This document shows positions 36,442 through 46,399 of a DNA stretch of 64,000 bases, piece after piece. The stretch is from Verrucomicrobiota bacterium (GTDB lineage Bacteria > Verrucomicrobiota > Verrucomicrobiae > Limisphaerales > UBA11358): the NCBI GenBank assembly GCA_014860005.1, contig JACZKP010000040.1:11176-75175 (forward strand). The letters are read 5' to 3'. The position numbers and the translations under genes are program-made. The notes beneath the pieces are model-generated. The model was not told where the DNA came from. It was given only the letters and a program-made list of their open reading frames with translations, and made no database searches. Numbering within the stretch: the stretch's first letter is position 1; every line of letters begins with the position of its first letter.

Positions 36442-36886
36442 GTGCCTGAGCAATAACCGAATCGTGCAGGATCGGCAACCCGTCAATGCCGTTCCCCTTC
36501 CCCACGCCAGCGCGCAGAAACACCACCCGGCGGAACCCTTGCTCGGCCAGCAAGGATTTCCACTCGCGCACCACCGGGCCTTGGGGATTGGTATTGTGCG
36601 TATAACCCACCAACACCACCGCCAGATCACGAACGAAGGCCCTGCGCTTCATTTCGCCCGCAATGTCCTCGCGCTTCAGCAGCGGAAGAAAACCTTCCTG
36701 ACGCGAATCAGGTTTGATCAAGTAAATCGCGTCCCACTGGTAGAAGTGCAGGATCACATCGGCAGCCTTTTCCTCGCGAAACAACGGCGGAGCATCCGCA
36801 CGATACGACGACGGGGTACTGCAAGAAACCATCAGCCCGGCGACGCAGAGCAGGGCGGCCCAATAAAAGAATGAAGGTCTTGTCAT
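36347..36886 (-). CDS. Putative lipoprotein of unknown function
   Basis: From the ATG at 36886 the protein has 179 residues with a lipobox (AALLCVAGLMVSC). The body includes ADVILHFYQWDAIYLIKPDS and FVRDLAVVLVGYTHNTNPQG and has no family I can name. The last 32 residues are Ala/Pro-rich, fall within the overlap with the WYL gene and may not be conserved. It is probably co-transcribed with the regulator. Confidence 0.6.
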   Translation of the reverse strand: MTRPSFFYWAALLCVAGLMVSCSTPSSYRADAPPLFREEKAADVILHFYQWDAIYLIKPDSRQEGFLPLLKREDIAGEMKRRAFVRDLAVVLVGYTHNTNPQGPVVREWKSLLAEQGFRRVVFLRAGVGKGNGIDGLPILHDSVIAQAHEPQGKAAATLAAVPAAAGAHVAHPSGRPIR

Positions 36887-37127
36887 ACGGCTTTCGATCC
36901 AGGGAATCGGCATCCTCAGACCGTCAATCAAGCGACTTGCGTGCCGCCGGTCGAATCATATCAGGACAAGGCGAAGGAAGAACCGGGGCGAAAGCCAAGG
37001 GGTGAATTCGCGCGAGAAACGTGCATTCTACCAAGCGCGCCAACTGCCCGGGGAGGCACACCCGCCGAGGCTTAAGTTTCCGGGCGCGATTGGGAGCGCC
37101 AAAGACCGGCGCGACTGTCTTGAATTG

Positions 37128-38252
37128 CTACATCAGCTTGGACAACAACTCGTCATTGGTCTTGTGCTTCTTGAGCGCTGCGACGAGCGTTTCCATGGCT
37201 TCGACGGGATTCAGATCCACCATCATGCGGCGGAGCTTGCGGACAGCTTCAATCTGATTCTTTGGGAAAAGTTTTTCCTCCTTGCGCGTACCGCTTTTGG
37301 GAATGTCAATGGCCGGGTACAGGCGGCGGTCAGAGAGTTTACGGTCGAGAATCAACTCCATGTTGCCCGTGCCTTTGAACTCCTGGAAAATGAGTTCATC
37401 CATGCGCGATCCGGTATCCACCAACGCCGTGGCCAGGATGGTGAGCGAGCCGCCATCCTCGATCTTGCGGGCGGAGGCAAACATCTTGCGGGGTATTTCC
37501 AGCGCCCGGGCGTCCACGCCGCCCGTCATGGTGCGACCGCTGCCGCCATGAACACTGTTGTAGGCCCGCGCAATCCGCGTTAGAGAATCCATCAGCACAA
37601 ACACATCCTTGCCGGACTCCACCATACGGCGGCAACGCTCCACCATAAAGCGGGAGAGTCGCACGTGCGTTTCGATGTCCTGATCGTTTGAGGAGGCGAC
37701 GACCTCGGCCTTCACGGAGCGTTGGAAGTCGGTGACCTCTTCCGGGCGCTCGTCAATCAGCAGCACGAGAACATGCACCTCCGGGTGGTTGGCGGTGATG
37801 GCGTTGGCAATTTGTTTCAGCACCATCGTCTTGCCCGTGCGCGGCGCGGCAACAATCAAACCGCGTGTGCCTTTGCCGATCGGCGTGACCATGTCAATTA
37901 CGCGGGTTTCGATGAGATCGGGACTGGTTTCCAGCCTGAATTTTTCGATCGGGTCAATGCTCGTCAGGTTCTCGAAGCGCACGGCCTTCGTGTAAGCCTC
38001 AAACGGCATGTCGTTGACCTTGTCCACGGCCTTGAGTTGGGGACTCGTGCCCCGGTGCGGCGGCTGGGTGGGACCGGCCACATGGCTGCCTTCCCGCAGA
38101 AAATTCCGCTTGATGGTGTCCGGCGTGACAAAGATGTCCGTTGGTTTCGGGTGAAAATGGTTTACGGACGTGCGTAGAAAACCGAAGCCCTTGTCAGAGA
38201 TTTCCAGGAACCCCGCACCGTAGTCGGTGGCGGTGTTATTTGTGTTGCTCAT
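37128..38252 (-). CDS. rho: Transcription termination factor Rho
   Basis: From the ATG at 38252 the protein has 374 residues. The N-terminal cold-shock-type RNA-binding domain reads YGAGFLEISDKGFGFLRTS and PKPTDIFVTPDTIKRNFLRE. The ATPase domain has Walker A APRTGKTMVLKQIANAI, Walker B VLVLLIDERPEEV, the Q-loop/R-loop segment with SVHGGSGRTMTGGVDARAL, and ends with the Rho C-terminus. It lacks the long inserted N-terminal domain seen in some phyla. Rho uses ATP hydrolysis to release RNA polymerase. Confidence 0.96.
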   Translation of the reverse strand: MSNTNNTATDYGAGFLEISDKGFGFLRTSVNHFHPKPTDIFVTPDTIKRNFLREGSHVAGPTQPPHRGTSPQLKAVDKVNDMPFEAYTKAVRFENLTSIDPIEKFRLETSPDLIETRVIDMVTPIGKGTRGLIVAAPRTGKTMVLKQIANAITANHPEVHVLVLLIDERPEEVTDFQRSVKAEVVASSNDQDIETHVRLSRFMVERCRRMVESGKDVFVLMDSLTRIARAYNSVHGGSGRTMTGGVDARALEIPRKMFASARKIEDGGSLTILATALVDTGSRMDELIFQEFKGTGNMELILDRKLSDRRLYPAIDIPKSGTRKEEKLFPKNQIEAVRKLRRMMVDLNPVEAMETLVAALKKHKTNDELLSKLM

Positions 38253-38515
38253 AAGCTGTATTGTGTGCTCGAAGGCCGGAATAATTCCCCGAAAGCCTTT
38301 ATTGAACGATGAATTATGGGAAGCTGCCGCGCCGGAAACTTGAACCACCCCATCCGCACGCAACCATCACACCTTCGATTCGCCATCTAAATAGGCGTAA
38401 TCCGGCCCAAGCGCAACTCATTTTTTGTCATAAGCCAGTCATTTCGCACCCGCCCGATGCCCGGCGAAAATCAACCCAAACAGTTGTGCATGGCGTTGAG
38501 GCAGCCCAGTCGGAC

Positions 38516-39499
38516 TCATCCACCCACTGCTGCGCGGGCCTCCGCCGCCAGCGGCGTGCTGAGATACCGTTCTCCCGTCGAACACGCCACGGTCACGATC
38601 AGTTTGCCTTGGTTCTCCGGGCGCTTCGCAACTTCTATCGCTGCGCAGACGTTCGCACCCGTGGAAATACCCGCCAGAATGCCCTCTTCCTTGGCCAGTC
38701 TCCGCGCCATGGCGAACGCATCATCATTGGTCACTTGCAGGCACTCGGTTATCTGTGCCTGGCCCTGCTCGTCTTTTAGGTGCAGGTTCTTGGGAATGAA
38801 TCCCGCCCCGGTCCCTTGAATCTTATGCGGGCCGGGCTTGAGCGGCTGTCCCGCGAGCGTTTGCGAGATGACGGGGGAATCTTTGGGCTCCACCGCGATG
38901 GCTTGGAAGGAAGCTTTGCGGGACTTGATGACCTCGTAACATCCGGTGATCGTGCCGCCGGTACCAACTGCCGCCACCAGGATGTCCACCTTGCCGTCGG
39001 TATCCTGCCAGATTTCCTCGGCCGTGGTCTGGCGATGAACCTCCGGGTTGGCTTCGTTTTCGAACTGCTGCGGAATCCAAGCGTTGGGCGTTTCCCGGGC
39101 CAGTTGTTCGGCTTTGGCGATCGCGCCCTTCATGCCTTCCGTACCGGGCGTCAACACCAGCTTCGCCCCCAGCATGGCCAGCAACGTGCGGCGTTCCAAC
39201 GACATCGTTTCCGGCATGGTCAGAATCAATTGATACCCTTTGGCCGCCGCTACAAAAGCCAGCGCGATACCGGTGTTGCCGCTGGTCGGCTCAATGATCA
39301 CCGTTTCCGGTTTGAGCACACCACGACGTTCGGCGTCTTCGATCATGGACTGACCGATGCGGTCCTTCACGCTGCCCAGGGGATTGAAGAATTCACACTT
39401 CAGCAGCACAGTCGCCGGGAGTCCCGCCGTCACGCGGTTCAAACGCACCAGCGGCGTGCGGCCAATGGTTTCCACGATGTTGTTGTAAATGCGTCCCAT
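38516..39499 (-). CDS. cysK: Cysteine synthase A
   Basis: The 327-residue PLP enzyme has the cofactor Lys in [20 protein letters not shown], the substrate loop [19 protein letters not shown] and the phosphate-binding [15 protein letters not shown]. It ends in [20 protein letters not shown], all typical of CysK. It makes cysteine from O-acetylserine and sulfide. About 260 nt separate it from the rho start, and no obvious partner genes are beside it. Confidence 0.95.
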   Translation of the reverse strand: MGRIYNNIVETIGRTPLVRLNRVTAGLPATVLLKCEFFNPLGSVKDRIGQSMIEDAERRGVLKPETVIIEPTSGNTGIALAFVAAAKGYQLILTMPETMSLERRTLLAMLGAKLVLTPGTEGMKGAIAKAEQLARETPNAWIPQQFENEANPEVHRQTTAEEIWQDTDGKVDILVAAVGTGGTITGCYEVIKSRKASFQAIAVEPKDSPVISQTLAGQPLKPGPHKIQGTGAGFIPKNLHLKDEQGQAQITECLQVTNDDAFAMARRLAKEEGILAGISTGANVCAAIEVAKRPENQGKLIVTVACSTGERYLSTPLAAEARAAVGG

Positions 39500-39698
39500 A
39501 AAATGAAAACAACTCAGAGTTCTTGCTTTGCTGGAAACCGATATTGGCCAAATCGAAATCTAGGGCAAGCACTTTTCATCGCGCAATTGCAGGCGGGCTG
39601 ACGACCCCACTTGAAAAGCAAATGCCGGATTCTCGGAGCCGGCTTGTTGCCGCCATGCGCCTTGGATCTGTCCGCAGAATTCCCGGAGGGTAATGAGG

Positions 39699-40337
39699 TT
39701 AAATCTGGTCCGAGAGCGGCGTCACCTCAAGCTGACCGTTCGCGTCACTGGCGCAGAACGTTTGCATGACCGTGCTCAGGTCGCTGAGATACTGATCCAG
39801 CTTGTCGGCATTGCCCGTAAGATTGAACTCCAGGAATCCGGCCACGCACGGGATGAACGCCACGCGCGAGGCGCACGCCAGCGAACCCAAGTTCCACCGA
39901 AAATCGAACGCCGGCCCGCTCTGGTTCGCGGCACTGGCTGAGAACTCCTCCTTGATCTGGGCGCCAGGATGACGGCTCAAGACCAATTGCCGGACGGAGG
40001 CTGAGTCCAAACCGGTCAGGCCGGGTGGCAGACTCCGGTTGACGCGGATCGTCAGGTGGGCGTAACCATCGGCGGTGGTGAGCACCACGCGCTCGGGGTT
40101 GGAGAGATCAACCCGCAAGCCAGCGGGCACAAGAAAAGCAAACTTCGTAGCGCCCGCGGTCAGGTATGCCCGCCGGGCGGGGGCAATGCCCGTCCCATGT
40201 TCCTGACGAATCTCGACTTCGAGCTTCGCCATTGTGCTGTTCGTAGCGGTCCCTTCCTCCACCCCGTGGGATGGGAAGGCGAAACCGCACACCACGAATT
40301 GAGTGGCGCAAAGCAGGAGAAATCTATGGACCAGCAT
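39699..40337 (-). CDS. Secreted protein of unknown function at the end of the pilin cluster
   Basis: The 212-residue protein has a signal peptide (RFLLLCATQFVVCGFAF). The remainder (MAKLEVEIRQEHGTGIAPAR, FAFLVPAGLRVDLSNPERV) looks like a beta-rich extracytoplasmic domain. No family was recognised. Its start overlaps the end of the PilX-like gene by 14 nt, so it belongs to the minor-pilin operon and may assist pilus or secretion assembly. Confidence 0.65.
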   Translation of the reverse strand: MLVHRFLLLCATQFVVCGFAFPSHGVEEGTATNSTMAKLEVEIRQEHGTGIAPARRAYLTAGATKFAFLVPAGLRVDLSNPERVVLTTADGYAHLTIRVNRSLPPGLTGLDSASVRQLVLSRHPGAQIKEEFSASAANQSGPAFDFRWNLGSLACASRVAFIPCVAGFLEFNLTGNADKLDQYLSDLSTVMQTFCASDANGQLEVTPLSDQI

Positions 40338-42144
40338 AAGTGACAGTGTTCGGCGGCGGGTTGGCCCATTTGGAGCGCAGAATCACTCCGATCATGGGCG
40401 TGCCGGGGGGTTGTTTGGAGGCCACGGTGAAATTCTGGTCGAAATTAAAATTACGCGTGGGCGCGTTGTAGTAGATGCCGGGATTCTTGAACTGGTTGGT
40501 CGCGCGGACACTATTGAACAGGTTCACCATTGAGGTGTTCAGCGTGAGGGTTTTGCTGCCATTGCCCCAATCCTCCAATAAGCGCGGCAGATTCATCACT
40601 CCGCCGCTGAAGGTGGTGTCGGTGGCGCCGGTGGAAAACACGACCCCCGTAATCAGGGCGGCGTTGATGGTCGTATTCGCGGCGTCCCAACTTGACGAAC
40701 TGGTGCTGTAGGTGGTGCCGCTCTGGCTGTCATTCCAATTGTCGGAGAGGACGGTGAACGCGTCGGAGACCAGCGACGCCGGATAGGTCTTGGAGGTGTT
40801 CGTGCTGCCCAGGTTCACGGGCGTGCCGTTGAGGCTGACATTGTAATGGCCCCAGACATACAGGGGGTTCGGGGTGGCCAGCGTAAACCCTGTGTTGCCG
40901 TTGGCCGGAAGCATAGCGCCGTTCATGACCCGAACCGACGGGAGCACACTGCTGCTGGCGGTACGATTGTCGGCCACATAAAGAATGTTCGGCCAGGAGC
41001 CGGACCCCGGGGGAAACTTGGACTGAACGTACGAATTGGTGGTGGTCCACTGGCCGTACTTGCCGATGTCAATCTCGGTGACTCTCACCGTCTTGTTCTC
41101 CCGTTTATCGGTAAAACTCTTGGTCAACGTCAGGAAGGGAAGATTGGTGCTCAACGCCGCCACATTGGTGGTCGAGGTAATGACAATCGGTGAAGCGTCG
41201 GAAGGAGAATTCTTGATGATGGCGCTAACCGTGTTGTTGCTAACCAGCAAGACCACCCCGGCTTTATTGTAATAGCGCTCGCGCCCCAGGGGCGAATCAA
41301 CACTCTCACCCGCGGGCGGCAGGTTGACAATTTCCCGCACGGCCGCCGGGGTATTGTTGGTGCCAATGGGCAGGGAGAGCACCGGGACATTGGTGCGGTA
41401 AGTCGGGCTGCCGTTGTAATTGATCGAGCCGCTGTACTGCGAGGCGGTCTTGCTGAACCAGGGCTTCTTCTGAATGGTCCCGGTGGTCGTGACGGTGCCG
41501 TCAAACGCCAGCGACCAGGCGGAACCCACGTAGATGTCGGCATTGGCGTGGGTGCGTCCCCGCACTGTGAGCGGGGCGGCCCAGGTGAATTCCAGCAGGC
41601 TGTTGTAGAAGATGGCAAATTGAAACACGGGAATGGAGGCGGTTTCCACGTCCTGCTGCACCGCCGCCGCAATATCAAACCGGGCCTCTGCGTCGCGGGC
41701 GTTGGAAACCACGCGGTACACCGTGCGCCAGCCATAGAGGCCGTAGAACTGCGATTGGAGCGGCGTGTAGGTCCTGTTGGAAATCGTCTGGACGTAGGTG
41801 CGGTTCAGGTTGCCTTGGGCATCGGAGAACTCGAAGCTTCCCCAGTAGGGGTTCTCGCTCTCAGTGGGCACGCTATTCCGGTAGAGGGCCAGGTTGCCGC
41901 TCAGAGAGGCGTCACCACCCAGCATGTAATCATGCCGCATGCGCGCGATGACTTTCTCGGTGGCGGCTTCAGCCGCGTTCAGCGTTGAAACGTACTGGTT
42001 GTTGCGTTGATTAAGCAGCGCCATGTTCGTGGTGCGGCGCATCGTCCCGGACAGGGCAATGACGCCGACGGTCGCAATGATCAGCACCATGATCAGGGCA
42101 TAACCCCGGGTCGGGCGGCGGTGAGGAGGAATTGTGGTTTTCAT
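40324..42144 (-). CDS. PilX-like pilus assembly protein (second set)
   Basis: The 606-residue protein has one N-terminal membrane helix after a basic stretch (RRPTRGYALIMVLIIATVGV, residues 10-29) but no FTLxE motif. A helix follows with NAAEAATEKVIARMRHD, as in PilX-type minor pilins. The large extracellular part is rich in Asn, Thr and Ser. It starts in an ATGA overlap with the preceding prepilin. By position it is the third part of the second minor-pilin set. Confidence 0.75.
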   Translation of the reverse strand: MKTTIPPHRRPTRGYALIMVLIIATVGVIALSGTMRRTTNMALLNQRNNQYVSTLNAAEAATEKVIARMRHDYMLGGDASLSGNLALYRNSVPTESENPYWGSFEFSDAQGNLNRTYVQTISNRTYTPLQSQFYGLYGWRTVYRVVSNARDAEARFDIAAAVQQDVETASIPVFQFAIFYNSLLEFTWAAPLTVRGRTHANADIYVGSAWSLAFDGTVTTTGTIQKKPWFSKTASQYSGSINYNGSPTYRTNVPVLSLPIGTNNTPAAVREIVNLPPAGESVDSPLGRERYYNKAGVVLLVSNNTVSAIIKNSPSDASPIVITSTTNVAALSTNLPFLTLTKSFTDKRENKTVRVTEIDIGKYGQWTTTNSYVQSKFPPGSGSWPNILYVADNRTASSSVLPSVRVMNGAMLPANGNTGFTLATPNPLYVWGHYNVSLNGTPVNLGSTNTSKTYPASLVSDAFTVLSDNWNDSQSGTTYSTSSSSWDAANTTINAALITGVVFSTGATDTTFSGGVMNLPRLLEDWGNGSKTLTLNTSMVNLFNSVRATNQFKNPGIYYNAPTRNFNFDQNFTVASKQPPGTPMIGVILRSKWANPPPNTVTYAGP

Positions 42145-42755
42145 GCTCCGTCGGGACAGTGGGGGGTGATCTTGAATTCCAGCTTGTAGTAGTCGTAATA
42201 GTGGCCCGGTCCCACCTGGGTCAACGGGTATTGGTACTCATAAAACTCGAGGATCACCCGCACCACATACTTGTAGGACAGGTCCGTCTTCAAATTGCCG
42301 AGGTAATCCTCCGCCCGGAAGAACATGCTGTTGGTCAGGTTTCGCGCGATGACTTGCTCGCCACCCACGCTGGTCGTGCGGCGCAACTCATTGTAATTCG
42401 TATCAAAGTAATATCGAATCCACTGGTTGGTGTCCGTACTGAGGCTGATCTGGACGGCCGTGCCCTGTTGAGGCGTGCCATTGAGAACGGGCGCGAAGCT
42501 GCTTTCCGTCCCATGCCCCACCCGCCAAAGTTTGGCCGCGCGAATCTCGCCCGTCAGCCGATCAAAGGCCCGGCGCGATTGATCGCTTGAACCCAGCTTG
42601 CTTTGCACCAACTGATCCTGCCGCAGGCCGAAGATGTGCAGCGTGATCAAGCCGCTCACGGCCAGGCCGAACAGGCCCATCGTGACCATCATTTCAACGA
42701 GGGTCAGCGCCTGCTGCCCGCGGGCGACCAGGGAGTTTGGCAACGGAAGTTTCAT
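42141..42755 (-). CDS. Type IV prepilin-like protein, PilW type (second set)
   Basis: From the ATG at 42755 the protein has 204 residues. The prepilin cleavage and methylation segment reads GQQALTLVEMMVTMGLFGLA, with the Glu5-equivalent after the cleavage site. The downstream region SSDQSRRAFDRLTGEIRAAK is typical of PilW/GspJ-type minor pilins. It overlaps both neighbours by ATGA. Confidence 0.82.
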   Translation of the reverse strand: MKLPLPNSLVARGQQALTLVEMMVTMGLFGLAVSGLITLHIFGLRQDQLVQSKLGSSDQSRRAFDRLTGEIRAAKLWRVGHGTESSFAPVLNGTPQQGTAVQISLSTDTNQWIRYYFDTNYNELRRTTSVGGEQVIARNLTNSMFFRAEDYLGNLKTDLSYKYVVRVILEFYEYQYPLTQVGPGHYYDYYKLEFKITPHCPDGA

Positions 42756-43228
42756 CGGTCGGGCGCAAAATAGTTGGCGATGGTATTGGTGAAGAGTTCG
42801 CCGCGGAACGGCCACACGGTGCGCACCTGCACCATCTGCACACTGACCGGCGGATTACTCGAAGTGAAGATCGTCGTCACTGACACGTAATTGGTGGCGA
42901 GAATCGCGTTGGTTCCCGAAATCGGCAGGTCCAAGGTTGCCCAAGTCATCGCGGGGAGGTTTGTGATTTCGTTGACGGCGGGAGTATCCATGACGTCCCA
43001 CTTGGCCGAGCGCGCCTGCTCCAACTGTTGGATGGCCAGTGCATGGGCGGCCAGGGAATACCCCGACCATTCCGCACGGCGCGCGGACAGCACATAGCCA
43101 CTGAGCACGCCACCGAAGATCATCCCCATGATGGCAATGGCCATGACCACTTCCGCCAGGGTGAAACCGCTGGCCTGCCCGGCCTGCGTGATGGGTGTGC
43201 GCATCCCGAATGACTGCTTGAAATGCAT
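42752..43228 (-). CDS. Type IV prepilin-like protein, PilV type (second set)
   Basis: The 158-residue protein has the prepilin peptidase motif GFTLAEVVMAIAIMGMIFGG preceded by a 20-residue leader. The following helix (SLAAHALAIQQLEQARSAKW) fits PilV/GspI-type minor pilins. It is the first gene of the second set, 443 nt downstream of the first set. Confidence 0.82.
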   Translation of the reverse strand: MHFKQSFGMRTPITQAGQASGFTLAEVVMAIAIMGMIFGGVLSGYVLSARRAEWSGYSLAAHALAIQQLEQARSAKWDVMDTPAVNEITNLPAMTWATLDLPISGTNAILATNYVSVTTIFTSSNPPVSVQMVQVRTVWPFRGELFTNTIANYFAPDR

Positions 43229-43671
43229 AGCTCCTTGACAACGTGCGACTAATCAACTTCTGCGTTGGCAGAAATACTCCAACAATACCGTCTTAGCATA
43301 ACGGCTGCCACACACGTCAACCGGTTATGCCCAGTGTAAAAGTGATGAAAAACAAAGCGAACCGAGATAACGGATGGGAAAGACTCCTGATTCACAAAAG
43401 GCTGAGTGGATGAAAAACCACCAAGCGGTAAGGCAGTGAGGCTACAACGCGGGACAGTTCCATTTGATGCCTGCCCGCTTCAACAGCCCGGCGAAGAACA
43501 TGACCGAAGTGTAGCCGCCAACGTTAGGAGGGGGAGTTTGCGCAGAAAATCTCACGCCTCATCCGACTCTTTACCTCGACGGCCGGGTGAGTTGTTAAAT
43601 CGCAGTTGAGCGCGGCGTTTACGCCGCGCCCCGAAGACAGCAAGAATGTCGTTCCGGTTCTGGCTGCGTAC
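43229..43671. other. Spacer between the two minor-pilin sets, with one strong hairpin
   Basis: I see no gene in these 443 nt. A perfect hairpin GCGCGGCG-TTTA-CGCCGCGC lies at 43610-43629, just after the end of the 478-residue PilX-like gene. It lacks a T-run, so it resembles the local REP-like palindromes more than a standard terminator. It may separate expression of the two sets. Confidence 0.55.
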
Positions 43672-45108
43672 TCAACGCACTTCCGCCCACTTGGTGGGAA
43701 TGTAGCCACGGCCCAGACCAACCCGGCGCAGGTTTTCGTCGTAGTGGAATTGGAACTTGCCGTTCATCTGGACAGACTTGGTGACGCTCGACCCGACAAA
43801 GTCATACTCGTTATTGCCGCCGCCACCGAGGTGGAAGTGTGCCTGCGGGGCATAAACAACCCCAGTGTATGCGGCGTTTCCAGCAAACTTGATCGAGGTG
43901 CAACTCGGCAATCCAAACAGGGTCAGGGCTGCCGCATTCTGATTGTAATTGTTGATCGCGCCGTTGCCCGTGGTGCTGAAGGAACCGCCCATATAAAGCC
44001 TGAGCGTCGAGCCACCGAGGCTACCCGCCGCCAGATCAATCCGGTTGCCCCCGGAAAAGCTGGCCGAACCGGTCACATAAAGGCGTACGTTGGCATTTGG
44101 TCCCACATAGATATTCCCGCCGAGCGAAGAGACCCGATAGTTGCCATCGGTTAGAAAGGCGTAATTGTACATTAATCCCCCAATTAACTGGTTTTGCGTG
44201 TGCAACGGAGGGGACACCCACGTCGTGGCGCCGGCGGGCAGTTCCACATCCGGGAAGAGGACGTTCATGTCATCCGCCGAATGGCCAGGCTTGATTCCTT
44301 TCTTACCCGATTCCACCCAGGCCCGGTCCCCGACGGAGCCATTCGGGCCGATGGCGATGGTGCCTTTGGGACCGGTCTTGACGATGCCCTTGATCTTGGC
44401 GTTGCCGATGTCGAGCGTATCTTTGACCACGTCATTGGATACGACATCACCACCAGCCTTGGTTTTGCTGAGATTGGACGGATAAAGGCCGTTATCGCTG
44501 TGATTGGGGTCGGCGGAATCAAAGCTGTCGGTCGTGATGTTATTCCCGTTGAGATCAATGCTGCGCTCGGCGGCCATGGCCACGTTGAACAACGGATCAA
44601 GCTTGGTGCGAACTTCCAACTGGCGGCTGACGGTCGTACTAGTGGGTTGAACCGTCCCATTGACGGTGGCCAGGAAACCCACCGGCGCGGACGCATAGGC
44701 GTTATTCCAGTGGACTCTCCCCGCGGCATAGATGGTGGGCGCGTTGTTGGCGTTGGTGATGTAGGCATCGTAGTAATTGCTGCCGATGTACCGGCGGACG
44801 TAATAGACATTGCCGCCGATGGCGGTCCAGTTGTCGGCGGACAACGAAGCACTATTGGTCCAGGTTGGCAGCGAATCAAAGTTGCCACTGTACTTGTTGA
44901 TCATGGCCAGCGCGTCCTCGACCCCCGCCTCGGAAAGCGCGATGGCGCTGTTCCAGATTTGCGAGCGCACCACGGAGGTGTTCTGGCTCTGAGTCATGAC
45001 CATGTAGCTCGCCAGAGTAGCTCCGATGATGAAGGCGATGACCAGACTGGCGGCCAGCACGCTGCCTTGTTGTCGGCGGGTGGAATAATTGAGCGTTTTC
45101 ATAATCAT
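43672..45108 (-). CDS. PilX-like pilus assembly protein (first set)
   Basis: The 478-residue protein starts with a basic leader and one membrane helix (GSVLAASLVIAFIIGATLAS, residues 15-34). It continues with SEAGVEDALAMINKYSGNFD as in PilX-type proteins. The C-terminal part has Gly/Asn-rich repeats such as GGNIYVGPNANVRLYVTGSA. It lies 18 nt after the PilW-type gene. Function is inferred from position and the N-terminal architecture. Confidence 0.72.
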   Translation of the reverse strand: MIMKTLNYSTRRQQGSVLAASLVIAFIIGATLASYMVMTQSQNTSVVRSQIWNSAIALSEAGVEDALAMINKYSGNFDSLPTWTNSASLSADNWTAIGGNVYYVRRYIGSNYYDAYITNANNAPTIYAAGRVHWNNAYASAPVGFLATVNGTVQPTSTTVSRQLEVRTKLDPLFNVAMAAERSIDLNGNNITTDSFDSADPNHSDNGLYPSNLSKTKAGGDVVSNDVVKDTLDIGNAKIKGIVKTGPKGTIAIGPNGSVGDRAWVESGKKGIKPGHSADDMNVLFPDVELPAGATTWVSPPLHTQNQLIGGLMYNYAFLTDGNYRVSSLGGNIYVGPNANVRLYVTGSASFSGGNRIDLAAGSLGGSTLRLYMGGSFSTTGNGAINNYNQNAAALTLFGLPSCTSIKFAGNAAYTGVVYAPQAHFHLGGGGNNEYDFVGSSVTKSVQMNGKFQFHYDENLRRVGLGRGYIPTKWAEVR

Positions 45109-45126
45109 AGTTCCTTGGTTGCGAAG

Positions 45127-45678
45127 TTAATTGCGGATGACGATTTTGGCAGTTTGCACACTCTCCGTATTGACCTTCTCGCCGAGAATTTTTCGCGAGC
45201 ACTTCCAACTCACGTCAATGAGCTTGGCCGTGGATACGTCCGACTGCACCGGATACCAGGTCCAGTTGTTGGAGGGGTTGCGTTGGTAAACGTTAAAGTG
45301 GAGAAAGTCGCATTGTTCAAGCAACACGGTGGTGCTGGTTGCGGTTTTGCGGGTGAACTGGCTGGTCGAAGGACTGTAGGAATATGTCAGCGTGCTGTTG
45401 TCGTTGGCCAGGAGCGTGATCTGGTGGGAACTATAGGCCGTCACCGCCCGGGCCTGGCGCACGTCCCGGCTCAACACGTCGAGCGCGGTGCGGCTGGCGT
45501 CGTCCAGGTCGGCGTAATTGCCCATCGCCAGAAAGCTGCGCGCCGTAAAGATGGTCACCGAGCCGACCCCGGCCATGACGAGGGCGGCGATGGACATGGC
45601 GATCATCGTCTCGAGCAAGCTCATGCCGGCGCGGCGTCCACGATGGGAAGCCGGGGCGGGATTGAAACTGATCTTCAT
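45127..45678 (-). CDS. Type IV prepilin-like protein, PilW type (first set)
   Basis: The 183-residue protein has a prepilin segment GMSLLETMIAMSIAALVMAG with the conserved Glu. SRTALDVLSRDVRQARAVTA, characteristic of PilW/GspJ-type minor pilins, follows. It begins 15 nt after the preceding prepilin gene. Confidence 0.82.
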   Translation of the reverse strand: MKISFNPAPASHRGRRAGMSLLETMIAMSIAALVMAGVGSVTIFTARSFLAMGNYADLDDASRTALDVLSRDVRQARAVTAYSSHQITLLANDNSTLTYSYSPSTSQFTRKTATSTTVLLEQCDFLHFNVYQRNPSNNWTWYPVQSDVSTAKLIDVSWKCSRKILGEKVNTESVQTAKIVIRN

Positions 45679-45693
45679 GGCTGGGCCGCAGGC

Positions 45694-46194
45694 TTAATTG
45701 CTGTACACGTAGTTTTGAACACCGTTGCGCGCGGCGTAGGTCGTCATGCTGCGGCGGCGGACAATCTGGGACTCCCCACCGTTGCTGTTGGTCCAGAACA
45801 GCGTAACCGTAATGGCGCGCATGTCGCTGGCGTAACTTGCCGTGGGATTCAGGTTGGCCGGGGACACCGTCATCGTGCCGCCGTACACAATGCCCTTGGA
45901 CTGGTCGTTGGTCGCAAACGGGTAGTAGTAAGTGGTGAAGTTGGTGGGAATCATGTTGCTGTAACACAATTGATTCCAGTTGTAGAGCCGGATGCCCTCC
46001 ATGCGCTCGAGCATGATTTGCGTGGCGCGGAGATTCTCCCGGGAAAGTTTGGTGACGGCAAAGGCGGATGACATGCCCAGATAGAGGGAAACCATCATGA
46101 TGGCCAGCAAGGCAACCGCGACCAGCACTTCGGCAAGCGCAAAGGCCTTGCGGGCCCGCATAGGCTGTTGGCTGATTGCCGATTCGATGTTCAT
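45694..46194 (-). CDS. Type IV prepilin-like protein, PilV type (first set)
   Basis: The 166-residue protein has a leader RARKAFALAEVLVAVALLAI (Ala instead of the usual Gly at the cleavage point), then a helix with LRATQIMLERMEGIRLYNW. It is the first gene of the whole pilin cluster. A frame open upstream without ATG extends to about 46350, but no start supports it. The large structured region lies about 200 nt upstream on the same strand. Confidence 0.78.
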   Translation of the reverse strand: MNIESAISQQPMRARKAFALAEVLVAVALLAIMMVSLYLGMSSAFAVTKLSRENLRATQIMLERMEGIRLYNWNQLCYSNMIPTNFTTYYYPFATNDQSKGIVYGGTMTVSPANLNPTASYASDMRAITVTLFWTNSNGGESQIVRRRSMTTYAARNGVQNYVYSN

Positions 46195-46399
46195 GTAATA
46201 ATTGATTGTCGCATGGCGTCCGCGAAATGGGAACTGGACACGGATTCCTTTGAGGCTCTTGCAGGCAGGATTCTTGCCATCCGGTTTGTTGTTGCAGTTG
46301 GCTTGGCTCCAGCAAATAGCGAGACCAAAAACTGGACATAGTGTCTCATATTACACGCCTCTGGCCTCCACGAGGCCACATTATTCAGGCGATGCAATC

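Noticed and set aside
44194..46071. 625-codon plus-strand frame opposite the pilin genes
   Set aside because: It spans three prepilin-related genes on the other strand and shows His/Gly/Val-rich shadow composition without any family motif.
46201..46350. Possible cyclic-di-GMP (GEMM-I) riboswitch before the first prepilin
   Set aside because: CAAACC and GCAAGAGCC resemble conserved GEMM parts, but the second stem with its tetraloop receptor is not found at the expected distance.
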